Assembly (NCBI RefSeq): GCF_000144405.1
Contig: NC_014370.1
Span: forward strand, 1,369,501-1,433,500
Source of the DNA: Prevotella melaninogenica ATCC 25845
GTDB lineage: Bacteria; Bacteroidota; Bacteroidia; Bacteroidales; Bacteroidaceae
DNA length: 64,000 nt
Direction of reading: 5' to 3'
Part shown: in pieces, positions 16,576-27,900 of the stretch
Position numbering within the stretch: position 1 is the first letter of the stretch
Layout of the letters: each line of letters opens with the position of its first letter
Made by a program: the position numbers and the translations under genes
The notes under the pieces: model-generated
What the model was told of the DNA's origin: nothing
What the model saw: only the letters and a program-made list of their open reading frames with translations
Database searches by the model: none

Positions 16576-17781
16576 TTACTGCACAGGGGCTTGTGCATAG
16601 ACCTTCAAGCCGAACTCGTTGGCGTAGGCATAAACGTGTTCGAGGATGTCAGCCATGGCATGCTCGTAAGGAATCCAGTCTTTCTGACGTAGGAAGAAGT
16701 AAAGTTCCATAGGTATACCCGCCTGTGTTGCCTCCAATTGACGTACGAGGAGAGGCATCTTCGCATTGACATCCTCACGCTTGGCAAGGTAATGCTCCAT
16801 ATAACGACGGAAGAGAGCAGTCGTCACAACCTCACCCTTTAGGTCGTCCGCCTTAGCAAGTCCCTTATCAATTAGCTGTTGTTTGAGTCCATCGTCAGCA
16901 ATACGAATGCTGCGAACATCAAAATAAATCATCTTCTTGACCCTTTGTCCCTCTACATCTTCCAACCCCTTCCAGTTCTGGAACATTCCACTAACTAATG
17001 TAAGAGGCGGTACGGTGGTAATCGTATTATCTGATTGACGAATCTTTACAGTTGTGAGTGTGATATCAATGACCGTTCCATCCACAAAGCCGCCAGGTAG
17101 AGTAATACGGTCACCAATATGTATCATCTCGTTACTCGTCAGACGGACACCAGCAACAAGACCATCAATCGTGTCCTTAAAGACTAACATAAGAACAGCA
17201 GAGGTAGCTCCTAAGCCTGCCAACAACGTCATCGGACTACGATTAATAAGGATTCCAACTACCACAATCACAGCAATAAAGATAGCAAGAATCTTCAATA
17301 CGCCACAGAAAGACTTAAGATAAAGGCTCGTCGAATCACCCGGTTTCGTGTTGAGATAGCGCAGACGGTCGATGAGTTTCGTCACAAGTCGCGTCGTTGC
17401 TATGGTAAGATAGACGGCAGTTATTCGTGTCAAAGCCACCTGTACGACATGGTACTGATAGAAGACAAGCGGCATCAACTGCCATATCACCAAGGCAGGG
17501 ACAATGTGGCAGGCTGTACGCAACACTTGATGGTCAAGGACTACATCGTCCCATCGAGCTTGCGTACGCTTTACCAGACGAAGAACAAGGGGAACGAATA
17601 AGTATTTACAGATTCGTTCGGCAATGAAAGCCAACAAGATTGCTACTAATGTCAATAAGACATGACGCAATACAGGAACGGTATGACCATGTACACCGAC
17701 TGACTCAATAATATTCTCGACGAAGATTCTTATCTCTTCAAGGACATCTTCAAGGAGATTATGGGGAAGTTTTGGTATCAT
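16576..17781 (-). CDS. MscS-family mechanosensitive ion channel
   Basis: The 401-aa inner-membrane channel should release solutes under hypo-osmotic shock. Four or five hydrophobic segments precede the conserved pore-lining helix and beta domain: LAGLGATSAVLMLVFKDTI, then GDRITLPGGFVDGTVIDITL, then VPPLTLVSGMFQNW. A cytoplasmic domain follows. The N-terminal extension and length fit the YbdG/YnaI-like group better than E. coli MscS itself (286 aa). It is separated from dacB by a TTAGCC-repeat region, so it is probably transcribed alone. Confidence 0.88.
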   Translation of the reverse strand: MIPKLPHNLLEDVLEEIRIFVENIIESVGVHGHTVPVLRHVLLTLVAILLAFIAERICKYLFVPLVLRLVKRTQARWDDVVLDHQVLRTACHIVPALVIWQLMPLVFYQYHVVQVALTRITAVYLTIATTRLVTKLIDRLRYLNTKPGDSTSLYLKSFCGVLKILAIFIAVIVVVGILINRSPMTLLAGLGATSAVLMLVFKDTIDGLVAGVRLTSNEMIHIGDRITLPGGFVDGTVIDITLTTVKIRQSDNTITTVPPLTLVSGMFQNWKGLEDVEGQRVKKMIYFDVRSIRIADDGLKQQLIDKGLAKADDLKGEVVTTALFRRYMEHYLAKREDVNAKMPLLVRQLEATQAGIPMELYFFLRQKDWIPYEHAMADILEHVYAYANEFGLKVYAQAPVQ

Positions 17782-17802
17782 AAATTCTTTTCTTTTTAAA
17801 GG

Positions 17803-17866
17803 GTTATTGGACTTATTGGGCTAATAAGGCTAATTGGGCAAATAGGGCTAATTAGCCTAATAAGCC
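17803..17866. repeat. TTAGCCTAAT-type repeat, copy 1
   Basis: Tandem and inverted variants of GGGCTAATTAGCCTAATAAG continue into the dacB 3' end. The same motif occurs at 19697-19749 after ddh. Confidence 0.6.
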
Positions 17867-19195
17867 CTATTGGCACAACGCCACACAAATCTTGTTTTGG
17901 AAATTACGCATCGGTCCATTGCTGAGTCCACCATTATTAATAATAGAGAAACAAAGCAGATGACCATTAGAAGTAGTGAGATAACCCGCAAGTGAGCTGA
18001 CACCCTTCACCGTACCAGTCTTTGCACGTACGTTGCCAGCTGCCGCCGTACCACGCATACGGCTCTTCAAAGTTCCGTCTACGCCAGCTATCGGCTGTGC
18101 TTCAAGATAGGCACCATAGATATCTGAACGCTGATAAGCATAGCGCAAGAGCTTTGTTTCAAGTTCGGTACTTACATAGTTATACAGAGACAAGCCAGAA
18201 CCATCTGCAACATTATAATCACGAGGATTCAGTCCGATACGGCTGAAGAGTGCGTTCTCATACTGGCGTGCGGTCTTTGCACCTGCCCATCGTGTGCCAC
18301 CATTAGCAGCCAACTGATAGAACATAGACTCAGCATAGAGGTTGTCGCTCACCTTCATCATACGATGGAGAACCTGACGAATAGAATGTGTACGTGTCGT
18401 TAGCAACTGTGCATCAGTTGGTAGCTGACGTTCGCCAGTAGAACCATTCAGCGTCACACCCATATCTTCTAACTTACGGGAGAAACGATAGGTGAATTCG
18501 TCCTTACCATCAACGAGCAAAGGAGAGAGATTAGGATTCTTATCATCCCAACACCAACCCTCGCCCAAACGGTCACGATCCTTAAAAGAGAGGTCGGCAT
18601 AGACACCGCCTTCTATCGTCTTGATACCTAAGTCTCGTACGGCACGTGCCATCTCTGTCAAATCCGAAGAAGAGAGCATTGGATCCATACCGCCAACACA
18701 ATAGAGGTCGCCACGCAATACTTGCGTAGAGTCGTCAATCACACCCGTATAGTAAAGGTTTGTCTTAAAGTCATAATCAGCCCCAAGTTTATCCAATGTT
18801 GCAATAGCAGTAACACACTTCATTGTAGAAGCAGGGCGCATGTGAAGACGTTCACGGAACTGATAGACAGGTACATCATCCGTCAAATCCCATACCATCA
18901 CACTTGTTTGTACGGTCTCTAAAAGCGGACTTCGGAGTATACCATCCAATCGGGCGGTGATATTCTCCTTCCAACTAAGATGGCTATCCGTGGTAAAAGC
19001 AGGGATGATACTATCGGTATCTTCCTCTTCCTCACTAACATCATTAGCAGTAGAAGTCACCTTAGGTTGAACAGCTGTAACTGCTTTCGGATGAAGTATA
19101 TTCGCAACCTCCGTACTATCTAAATATACCTGCGCTTGTACAGGCAAACTCAATACGACACCGAAGATTAGTGCCGATAAGTATTTTAATTTCAT
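17867..19195 (-). CDS. dacB: D-alanyl-D-alanine carboxypeptidase/endopeptidase (PBP4 family)
   Basis: This 442-aa periplasmic enzyme trims or cuts peptidoglycan stem peptides. A signal peptide (MKLKYLSALIFGVVLSLPVQA) is followed by an acidic linker and a class C penicillin-binding domain. The three active-site motifs are present: STMK at 123-126 (nucleophile Ser123), SDN (in SDNLYAESMFY), and KTG (in VRAKTGTVKG). Its ATG at 19195 overlaps the stop of the PH-like gene by 4 bp, so the two are coupled. Substrate would include the meso-DAP peptide, consistent with ddh nearby. Confidence 0.92.
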   Translation of the reverse strand: MKLKYLSALIFGVVLSLPVQAQVYLDSTEVANILHPKAVTAVQPKVTSTANDVSEEEEDTDSIIPAFTTDSHLSWKENITARLDGILRSPLLETVQTSVMVWDLTDDVPVYQFRERLHMRPASTMKCVTAIATLDKLGADYDFKTNLYYTGVIDDSTQVLRGDLYCVGGMDPMLSSSDLTEMARAVRDLGIKTIEGGVYADLSFKDRDRLGEGWCWDDKNPNLSPLLVDGKDEFTYRFSRKLEDMGVTLNGSTGERQLPTDAQLLTTRTHSIRQVLHRMMKVSDNLYAESMFYQLAANGGTRWAGAKTARQYENALFSRIGLNPRDYNVADGSGLSLYNYVSTELETKLLRYAYQRSDIYGAYLEAQPIAGVDGTLKSRMRGTAAAGNVRAKTGTVKGVSSLAGYLTTSNGHLLCFSIINNGGLSNGPMRNFQNKICVALCQ

Positions 19196-19599
19196 ACCTC
19201 GTTATCTTTCTTTTCTAATCGTTTTTTCAGTGCTGACAAAAAGTTATCAACATTATCAGGCTGTACGCTGACAACACTGCCATTCATCATCTCTAACAAT
19301 GCATAATAACCGAGACGAAAGGCAAACGGGCGTTTCTCAATAGTCTTCACATCACTGAGTAAAACACGCTTCGTCAGTCCAACTCTTCCTGTCTTCACCA
19401 ACAGAACACCATCATCGGTCAATACATATTTAGTATGAATGGCACGATCAACGGCTCTTATCGTCACAACAATAAGCAAGAAGCCTAATACGACCATCAG
19501 ACTATTCGTACGATGCCAAAGACAGAAGAAGGCTGCAAGGGCAAAAACCACGATGGCTCCCATGTCATTTATCGTCACTTTATGTTGGAAAGTTCTCAT
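19192..19599 (-). CDS. PH-like membrane protein
   Basis: This 135-aa protein has two hydrophobic segments near residues 13-26 and 32-46. A bacterial PH-type strand region follows (YVLTDDGVLLVKTGRVGLTK, LLSDVKTIEKRP, MMNGSVVSVQPDN), as in the bPH families. It is the first gene of a two-gene operon, and its stop overlaps the dacB start. Partner and function are unknown; a link to envelope maintenance is inferred from the coupling. Confidence 0.65.
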   Translation of the reverse strand: MRTFQHKVTINDMGAIVVFALAAFFCLWHRTNSLMVVLGFLLIVVTIRAVDRAIHTKYVLTDDGVLLVKTGRVGLTKRVLLSDVKTIEKRPFAFRLGYYALLEMMNGSVVSVQPDNVDNFLSALKKRLEKKDNEV

Positions 19600-19606
19600 A
19601 TTAACT

Positions 19607-19639
19607 GCAAAAGTACAAAAAAAAGCCTTTGTACGTCAA
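19607..19639 (-). promoter_or_regulatory. Promoter of the PH-like gene and dacB
   Basis: Minus-strand TTG (19637-19639) and TACTTTTGC (19607-19615) lie 21 bases apart. The -7 box ends 8 bp from the start codon, so the leader is very short. Confidence 0.6.
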
Positions 19640-19655
19640 TATATTACATAAAAAG

Positions 19656-19686
19656 ATAATGGCAACCAACGAGTGGTTGCCATTAT
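19656..19686 (-). terminator. Terminator of ddh
   Basis: A perfect 13-bp stem (ATAATGGCAACCA and its complement) with loop ACGAG is followed on the minus strand by CTTTTT. It lies between the ddh stop and the next promoter. Confidence 0.8.
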
Positions 19687-19696
19687 TAAGGGGAGG

Positions 19697-19749
19697 GTAT
19701 TGGGCTAATTAGCCTAATTGGGCTAATAAGGCTAATAAGACTAATAGCC
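19697..19749. repeat. TTAGCCTAAT-type repeat, copy 2
   Basis: GGGCTAATTAGCCTAATTGG followed by GGCTAATAAGGCTAATAAGA, the same motif as 17803-17866. Both copies adjoin the 3' end of a gene on the minus strand. Confidence 0.6.
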
Positions 19750-20649
19750 TTAAACCAAAGTTGCAATAATATCCTCGCGGTTACCTGGGAGCATATCAAT
19801 GACTGGAATCTCAGGCATTGTATAGCAACCCGGAGCAAGGCGCATACTTGCACGTGCCACGTTAACAAGTACCTGTGCTGTGAGCGCAGGGTTATTGATA
19901 GACATATCGAAAGAGAAGTGCTGGTTGTGGGTCTTACCACTCACACCCTTACGAGTCATGTGAACACCATGACCAACATCGTTCAAAGCTGCGACGCTTG
20001 GTACTGCAAATACGTGTAGCTCGTCGTGTGCAAAGTAGTCGTCAGCCTTAAGTTCCTTTGTTACATCCTCAAGGTTGGCACCCTCTTCTAACTCAACATA
20101 AACCATACGGCGATGAATTCCCTCACCGAGAGGAATAGTCATTGACAAAGCTTCCTTAACGCCCTTCTTGCTACGAGCCACAACAGAGTGACCCATTGAG
20201 CGACCTGGGCCAAAGTTGGTATAAGAAAGACCTTCTGGTGCGAGGCTCTCTAACAAGATACGAACAACTGAATCAGATCCTGGATCCCAACCAGCAGCAA
20301 TAACACTAACGGTGTTAGTACGCTTGTTGTTCTCCATTTGCTTAGTACGATAGTCAAGGATTGAACCGTGAATATCAAAAGAATCTACAGTATTGATACC
20401 CAATGCAGAAATCTTCTCAGCATATTCTGGACAGCTACGAGTTGGTGCTGCGAGGATAGCCACATCAACATCTTTCAACTTTGTTATATCATCAACAACC
20501 TCATATGGGGTCAGTTCCAATGGTTTATCCTTGTCACCCTGACGGCGAACGATACCTGCAATCTCAAAATCCTTTGCTGCTTCAAGTGCCTGAACACTGT
20601 AAACACCAATGTTACCATAGCCTACGACGGCTGCTCTAATCTTTTTCAT
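19750..20649 (-). CDS. ddh: meso-Diaminopimelate D-dehydrogenase
   Basis: The 299-aa NADPH-dependent enzyme makes meso-DAP in one step from tetrahydrodipicolinate, for lysine and peptidoglycan. The N-terminal Rossmann motif VGYGNIGVYSVQAL is clear. Later segments ILAAPTRSCPEYAEKISALG, AAGWDPGSDSVVRILLE and GPGRSMGHSVVA are characteristic of Ddh, and the length is typical. It is flanked by its own promoter box and terminator, so it is monocistronic. High confidence in function from motif order. Confidence 0.93.
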   Translation of the reverse strand: MKKIRAAVVGYGNIGVYSVQALEAAKDFEIAGIVRRQGDKDKPLELTPYEVVDDITKLKDVDVAILAAPTRSCPEYAEKISALGINTVDSFDIHGSILDYRTKQMENNKRTNTVSVIAAGWDPGSDSVVRILLESLAPEGLSYTNFGPGRSMGHSVVARSKKGVKEALSMTIPLGEGIHRRMVYVELEEGANLEDVTKELKADDYFAHDELHVFAVPSVAALNDVGHGVHMTRKGVSGKTHNQHFSFDMSINNPALTAQVLVNVARASMRLAPGCYTMPEIPVIDMLPGNREDIIATLV

Positions 20650-20688
20650 ATTCTTTACCTTTAACAGTTTAGTTCTCGTTATCTCCTA

Positions 20689-20696
20689 CAAAAGTA
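20689..20696 (-). promoter_or_regulatory. -7 promoter box of ddh
   Basis: TACTTTTG on the minus strand, 39 bp before the ddh ATG. No clear -33 box at normal spacing. Confidence 0.45.
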
Positions 20697-20779
20697 ACGT
20701 TTTATTTAAAGAAAGTATAACACAAAAAGGGTTTTAACATAATTATGTAATTAAAAAGAACCGACAACCACTCGAGCCT

Positions 20780-20859
20780 ACAACTGGCCACCAACTGGCC
20801 CCAACTGGCCACCAACTGGCCCCTCCCCCTTACCCCTCCCCCAAAGGGAGGGGCGTAAT
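20780..20859 (+). repeat. G/C-rich inverted repeat R3 (left arm) with tandem CAACTGGCC
   Basis: Four tandem CCAACTGGCC-like units (20780-20821) lead into the CCCCTCCCCCTTACCCCTCC arm with the AAAGGGAGGGG hairpin and GCGTAATTACC. Partner at 20993-21060. Confidence 0.75.
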
Positions 20860-20992
20860 TACCGAGATACCCCTTGTGGTTAGTACACGAGTTTACTGGT
20901 GGACAAGATTACAGGTAGACGAGGTGACGTGTAAACAAGTTGTTCAGCTTGGGAGTTGACTCTTTTCTTGCAAGCAATCTATAAGCATACGG
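20860..20992. other. Spacer between R3 and R3'
   Basis: 133 bp with no ORF. It contains alternating GTTTACTGGTGGACAAG-like microrepeats. The ddh-ruvA gap (20650-21184) otherwise holds only the ddh promoter and these repeats. Confidence 0.4.
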
Positions 20993-21060
20993 TACATTTC
21001 ACGCCCCTCCCTTTGGGGGAGGGGGAAGGGGGAGGGGCCAGTTGGTGGCCAGTTGGTGGT
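20993..21060 (-). repeat. G/C-rich inverted repeat R3' (right arm)
   Basis: Begins TACATTTCACGCCCCTCCCT and ends with two CCAGTTGGTGG units. It is the inverted partner of 20780-20859. Confidence 0.75.
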
Positions 21061-21184
21061 GGCCGCTTGTGCCTTCTTTTTTTTATTTATGCCTTTTGTA
21101 ATACAATATTTTGTTTTTATATTACGTTATTAATTCTGTATATACAAAACCCCTTGCCACGGTAAGGATTATTTTTATTAGATT

Positions 21185-21802
21185 ATGATTGAATACATCA
21201 GGGGCGAATTAGCTGACCTGACACCTGCTTTGGCTGTTGTCGAGGCACATGGTGTGGGTTATGCACTGAACATTTCGCTCAACACTTATAGTGCCATACA
21301 GGGTAAGACAGCTGTGAAACTCTATGTGCACGAGGCTATTATGACAGGTGGGCGTGACGACAACTATACACTCTACGGCTTTGCTAACAAGCAGGAACGC
21401 TCGCTCTATCGACTGTTGATTACCGTTTCGGGAGTCGGTGCTAATACCGCTCGTATGATTCTCTCATCACTGACACCTGCAGAACTTTGCAATGTCATTG
21501 CTAATGGTGACGAGAAGATGTTGAAGACGGTGAAGGGAATCGGACTCCGTACAGCACAACGTATCATCGTTGACTTGAAGGACAAGATTATGCAGAGCGG
21601 TATTGCAGACGAGTTACATGTAAGCAGTCAGCCTAATACACCAGCTGTCAACGCTGCTATTAAGGATGAAGCAGTCAGCGCATTGACAATGCTCGGTTTC
21701 TCTCCTGCCCCATCTGCTAAGGTTGTTGTGAGTATCCTCACCGAACAGCCTGATTTACCAGTGGAGCAGGTTGTTAAGTTAGCGTTGAAGATGATTAAGT
21801 AA
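21185..21802 (+). CDS. ruvA: Holliday junction DNA helicase subunit RuvA
   Basis: The 205-aa RuvA binds four-way junctions and loads RuvB. Domain I (OB fold) starts [20 protein letters not shown]. Domain II has tandem helix-hairpin-helix motifs ([17 protein letters not shown] and [20 protein letters not shown]). The C-terminal domain III has the RuvB-contacting helices ([12 protein letters not shown]). Length is typical. G/C-rich repeat pairs lie on both sides. sprA follows on the same strand. Confidence 0.95.
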   Translation: MIEYIRGELADLTPALAVVEAHGVGYALNISLNTYSAIQGKTAVKLYVHEAIMTGGRDDNYTLYGFANKQERSLYRLLITVSGVGANTARMILSSLTPAELCNVIANGDEKMLKTVKGIGLRTAQRIIVDLKDKIMQSGIADELHVSSQPNTPAVNAAIKDEAVSALTMLGFSPAPSAKVVVSILTEQPDLPVEQVVKLALKMIK

Positions 21803-21814
21803 AAAGCGAACCAA

Positions 21815-21876
21815 CCAACTGGCCCCACAGCTGGCCCCTCCCCCATCCCCTCCCCCCAAAGGGAGGGGCGTGATTA
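21815..21876 (+). repeat. G/C-rich repeat R4 (left arm)
   Basis: CCAACTGGCCCCACAGCTGGCC followed by the CCCCTCCC arm and AAAGGGAGGGGCGTGATTACC, starting 13 bp after the ruvA stop. Confidence 0.7.
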
Positions 21877-21943
21877 CCGCCTACAACTGCATCTTGCTGT
21901 ATGTTAAGGCTTACCATTGGTTAGAACTATCCACCTACTCCAA

Positions 21944-21978
21944 CATATCCCCTCCTTTGGAGGGGCTTGGGGAGGTAT
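21944..21978 (-). repeat. Diverged G/C-rich repeat R4' (right arm)
   Basis: TATCCCCTCCTTTGGAGGGG followed by CTTGGGGAGGTA. It is a variant of the family that lies directly before the sprA start, and an open frame (ATG 21917) runs through it. Confidence 0.6.
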
Positions 21979-21994
21979 AGAACCACTTATCTTC

Positions 21995-24900
21995 TTGAAA
22001 AGAAAGTATTACATATCCATCCTTATTATCACACTTCTCGGCAGTATCGGACTGTTGAGCTGGGGACGCTCGGCACTTGGTTTTGCACCAATTGCAAAAC
22101 TGGTTTATGCGGTAGCGCCACCTGATACGGTTAAGAAAGCGAAGCCTATTGAAGTGGAGATTGATGAGGAGACTATTCCTGACTCTTTGCTACACCCTCG
22201 TTGGAAGGTGCAGCGCACAACCCCTATCACTTACGACGACCTCAAGGAGAACTCTACCGACCTTATCCGACCAGAGAATATGCGACAGACTGTGGAGTAT
22301 AATGACTCGCTCGACCGCTATATCATTGGTTATAAGATTGGTAAGACTTACGTGATGGCTCCAATCATGATGACGCCAGAGGAGTATCGGAAGTGGACGG
22401 AGAAGCGTAGCTTTACAGATTACTACCGTTCAAAGAACCAAGAGATACTCAGGGAGAAGGGTAAGGATAAGTTCGACTTTACTGATATGCACTTCTCATT
22501 GGGGCCTGCTGAAAAGATATTCGGTCCTGGTGGTGTACGTATTAAGACACAGGGTTCGGCTGAATTGAAGTTCGGTGCAAACATCAAGAACATTGATAAC
22601 CCATCACTGCCTATCCGTAATCGTAAGACAACGGCAATGGATTTTGATGAGAAAATCAATGTCAACGTGAATGGTAAGGTGGGTGATAAGGTGAACATGA
22701 ACCTTAACTACAACACCGATGCAACCTTTGACTTTGACACACAGAACTTCAAACTGAGATATGAAGGTAAGGAAGACGAGATTATCAAACTCGTTGAGGG
22801 CGGTAATGTTACCTTCCCTTCTAACAACTCTCTCGTACAGGGAGCATCTGCCCTCTTCGGTATTCGTACCGATATGCAGTTTGGTAAACTGAAGTTACAG
22901 ACCGTATTATCACAAAAGAAGAGTTCTAACAAGAGCGTTAGTTCACGTGGTGGCAAACAGCTTACACCATTTGAGATTGATGCTGCCGACTATGAAGAGA
23001 ACCACCACTTCTTCCTTTCACAATATTTCCGCGACAACTATGACACAGCAATGAAGTCATTGCCTAACCTCAAGACGGGTGTAACAATTAATCGTGTGGA
23101 GGTGTGGGTGACAAATAAGACTGGAACAACCAGTAACACGCGAAACATTGTTGCACTGACCGACCTCGGTGAAAACAAGAAGATTAGCCGTACTGATCTG
23201 TGGGGAACTGGTAACGGACCCGTACCAACAAACAATGCCAATACAGAGTACACCACTATTACACAGACCTACCCTGCTGCTCGTAATATAGACCAAGTGA
23301 CGAGTATTCTTGATGGTGCAGGTCTTGTGGGTGGTAACGACTACGAAAAGTTGGCAAATGCCCGACTGCTCAATAGTTCTGAATACACGATCAACAATGC
23401 CTTGGGTTATATCTCACTGAAAAGCGGTCTACAGACTGACCAAGTATTGGCGATTGCTTACGAATATACCTATGGTGGCGTTACCTATCAGGTGGGTGAG
23501 TTTGCCAGCGACCGTACCAATATCAACGAGGCTCTCTTCGTCAAGTCATTGAAGAACACCAGCAATAATCCTAAGCAAGGAAACTGGGACTTGATGATGA
23601 AAAACGTGTATTATCTCGCTTCAAACATTGAGCGCGATAAGTTCCGCCTTGACGTGAAGTATCAGAGTGATACGACAGGTGTCTATCTGTCATACATTCC
23701 AGAACCGCAAGTAAAGAACCAAACGCTCATCAAACTTCTCAATGCTGACCGACTGGATAACAATAACAATCCACATTCCAATGGTTATTTTGATTACGTT
23801 GAGGGATATACTATCAGCAACGGACGTGTATTCTTCCCTATGGCTGAACCTTTCGGTAATGGACTTCGGAAAGCATTGACAGATAAGGGTGTTACTACAG
23901 CTATTGCGAATAAATACGTTTTCGAACAACTCTACGATTCTACGAAGACCATTGCTAAGCAGATTGCCGAGAAGGATAAGTTCATACTCGTTGGCCAGTA
24001 TCGTGGCTCAGCAGCAAATGTTATCTCCCTTGGAGCCTATAACGTTCCACAGGGTTCGGTAATAGTAACTGCGGGCGGTGTGACCTTGAATGAGGGTTCT
24101 GACTATAGTGTTGATTACAGTGCTGGTGAGGTGACAATCCTTAATCAGAGTATTATCGATGCAGGTACAGCAGTCAATGTATCATTAGAAAGCCAGAGTG
24201 CTTATCAACAGGAGCGTAAGACGATGATTGGTGTAAACTGGGAGTACGACTTCTCAAAGGACTTCCAGATTGGTGGTACCTTCATGCACCTCTCTGAACA
24301 ACCGTTGACAACAAAGGTCAATATGGGTTCAGAACCACTCAACAACACCATTTGGGGACTAAATATCAACTGGAAGAAAGAGAGTCAGTGGCTTACGAAT
24401 ATGCTCAATAAGATTCCATTCCTACACGTTACACAGCCTTCTTATATCACTTTCTCGGCTGAGTTCGCACAGTTGTTAGCAGGCCAGAGCAAGGGAACAC
24501 AGGACAATGCTTCTTATCTTGATGACTTTGAGGGAGCAAAGACAACTATCGACGTAAGTCAGCCTACCTCTTGGATTATCTCCAGTGTACCATCAGACTT
24601 CCCTGAGTATTCAGATAAAACAACCCTTCGTAGTGGCTTCAACCGAAGTCTTTTGGCATGGTACACTATCGACCCGCTCTTCACTCGTCGTAGTAGTTCG
24701 CTGACTCCAGGACACATTAAGAGTGACCTTGAACAGCTCTCTAATCACTATGTACGTGAGATTCCAGTTACCGAATTGTTCCCAATTCGGGACCGAAACT
24801 ACAGTGGTTCTACCTCTACATTGAATATTCTGAACCTCGCTTACTATCCTTCTGAGCGTGGACCGTATAACTTCAATCCGAATATTGACGTTAACGGACA

Positions 24901-27900
24901 CCTCACGAATCCTACTGGAACATGGGGAGGTATGATGCGTAAGTTGGATACTAACGACTTCCAAACTGCTAACATCGAATATATAGAGTTCTGGATGCTC
25001 GACCCATTCATCTACTCCAACCGACTACCAAATGCAAACCAGTATGGTGGTGACTTCTATATCAACCTTGGAGAGGTGTCTGAAGACGTACTGAAAGATG
25101 GTAAGAAGTTCTACGAGAGTGGTATGCCTGTAGATGGTAGTCACTCATGGACAACTACGCAATGGGGTAAAATACCAACACAAAGTACGATTACTTACGC
25201 CTTCGCAACCTCAAAGGGTAGTCGTGCGAAGCAAGATGTCGGCTTTAACGGTTTGACGGATGAAGAAGAACAGCAGTTTGCTTCTTATCAGAACTTCCTT
25301 ACAGCTGCTCGTGCTAATACCAATCAGGCAGTCTTCGACTCGATATGGGCAGACCCTGCCAATGATGACTACCACTATTTCCGTGGCTCTGATTGGGATG
25401 CAAAGCAGGCTTCTATCCTTGAACGATATAAGCGTATCAACAACCCACAGGGTAACTCACCAGACAATGATAACAATAACGAGCGTTATGACACCTCATA
25501 CAAGACAACACCTGATGTAGAGGACATCAATCAGGACTATACACTGAACGAATACGAGAAATACTACCAGTACCATATTAGTATTCGTCCACAAGACCTT
25601 GTCGTAGGTCAGAACTTCATTGTTGACAAGCGTGTAGCCTCAGCCCCACTGCGTAAGGGTGGTTCTGAACCTGTCACATGGTATCAGTTCCGTATTCCTT
25701 TAGAGGAGTTCCAAAAGCGTGTGGGTAATATCAGCGACTTTACCAGCATCCGCTTTATGCGTATGTTCCTCACTGGTTTTGCCAAACCTATCGTACTCCG
25801 CTTTGGAACCTTCGACCTTGTAAGTGGTAAGTGGCGTCAGTATCAACAGAACCTTACCAACTCTGCAAGTAATTCGGGTACAATGTCAGTGAGTGCTGTG
25901 AGCCTTGAAGAGAATAATGACAAGGTTCCTGTGAACTATGTAATACCTCCAGGCATTGAACGTGGAAAGGACCCTAACCAGCCACAGTTGGTCGAGGAGA
26001 ATGAGCAGGCACTCTCTATGGTTGTCAACAATCTTGGAACAGGCGAGTCAAAGGCTGTCTATAAGAATACAACCCTCGATCTTCGTCAGTACAAGCGTCT
26101 GCAGATGTTCGTACATGCAAATGCCTTTGAACAGAATACGACTAATCTTACGGATAACCAGTTGGCTGTGTTCATCCGTTTGGGTTCTGACTATAAGAAC
26201 AACTACTACGAATATGAAATTCCTTTGAAGCTGTCAGCACCAGGCCATTATGACATGTACACTGGTCAGGATAGACGTATTGTATGGCCAGAGGAGAACA
26301 TGCTCGACATACCATTGAAGCTCCTCACCTCCGTGAAGAAGCAACGTAATCAGGCACGTGGTTCAGGAACAGCAAGCTATAACCGTGCTTTCTCTATATA
26401 CGACACCGATCATCCTGCTAACAAAGTAACGGTGATGGGTAACCCAACCCTTGGTGAAGTAAAGACGATGATTATTGGTGTTCGCAACCTTTCCAGCAGT
26501 CAGAAGAGTGGAGAGGTATGGGTGAATGAACTACGTCTACGAGAGTTTAACAACGAAGGTGGATGGGCAGCAAGAGGTCAGCTTAACCTACAACTGTCTG
26601 ACTTCGGTACTGTGGATGTTAATGCCAGCCATAGCACTGATGGCTTTGGTGGTTTGGAGCAGGGTGTTAACGAGCGACAGCAGGAGTCTAAGACGGATGT
26701 TTCTGTTACCACAAGCCTTGAGTTAGGAAAGTTCTTCCCTGACAAAGCAAAGGTCTCAGCACCATTATATTACAGCGTAACCAAGAGCGAGAGTCGTCCT
26801 AAATACAACCCTCTCGACACAGATATGGAATTGAAGGATGCTCTTGATGGTACTGCTAACCGTCAAGAGCGTGACTCCATCGAGTCTATTGCCGTTACAA
26901 AACGACTGACAACGAACTTCTCTTTGTCTAATGTACGTGTTGGTATTCAGACGAAGAACCACCCTATGCCATACGACCCTGCTAACTTCTCATTCTCTTA
27001 TAGCCATTCTCATTCTCACACGTCGGGTGAGACAACGGTCTATGAGAATGAAGACAACTGGCGTGGAGCATTGAACTATAACTGGACACCAGTATATAAG
27101 TCTTGGGAACCTTTCAAGCGTCTTATCAAGAGTAGATCGAAATGGTTTGAAATCCTCAAACGCTTCGGACTAAACTGGCTCCCACAGAACGTAACCTTCA
27201 ACACTGAAATGGTGCGCAACTACTACGAGTTGCAGGAGCGTGATATGGAATCAACAGAGAACAGTCTGCTACCTCTTACCTTCAGCGAGCAGTTCCTTTG
27301 GAATCGTGACTTCGCTCTACGTTGGGACTTGACACGCAATCTCCACATGAACTTCCAGAGTGCGACACATGCTGAGATTGAAGAACCTTACACTCCTATT
27401 AATAAAGACCTCTATGCCGACCGTTATCAGGCATGGAAAGACTCGGTATGGACAAGCATTAAACACTTCGGTACTCCACTCGATTACCAACAGAATTTCA
27501 CGCTTTCTTATCAGCTTCCACTCAATCTGCTACCTATCTTTGACTGGGTAAATGCTGATGCGAATTATACTGCATCTTATACTTGGGTGCGTGGAACAAG
27601 TCTTGATAATGGTACTTCGCTCGGTAATACCATCACAAGTAATCGTGCATTGAACATCAATAGTACCTTTAACTTTGAACGCCTCTATAACCATATTCCT
27701 TTCTTAAAGAAAACGAACGAACGCTTCAACCGCACCCGCCCTACTCGTCCTAAGCTGACAGCAGAACAGAAGAAGGCTGAGAGAGAAAAGAAAGAAAAAG
27801 AAAGGAAGGAGAAAGATAAAGACGACGACAAGAAGAAAGCACTGCCAAAGAACCAGAAGAGCTTTGAAAAGGAAATCGTTATCAATGCCGATTCTGCTAT

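Noticed and set aside
20956..21165. 70-aa ORF in the ddh-ruvA gap
   Set aside because: Runs through repeat R3' and has no support.
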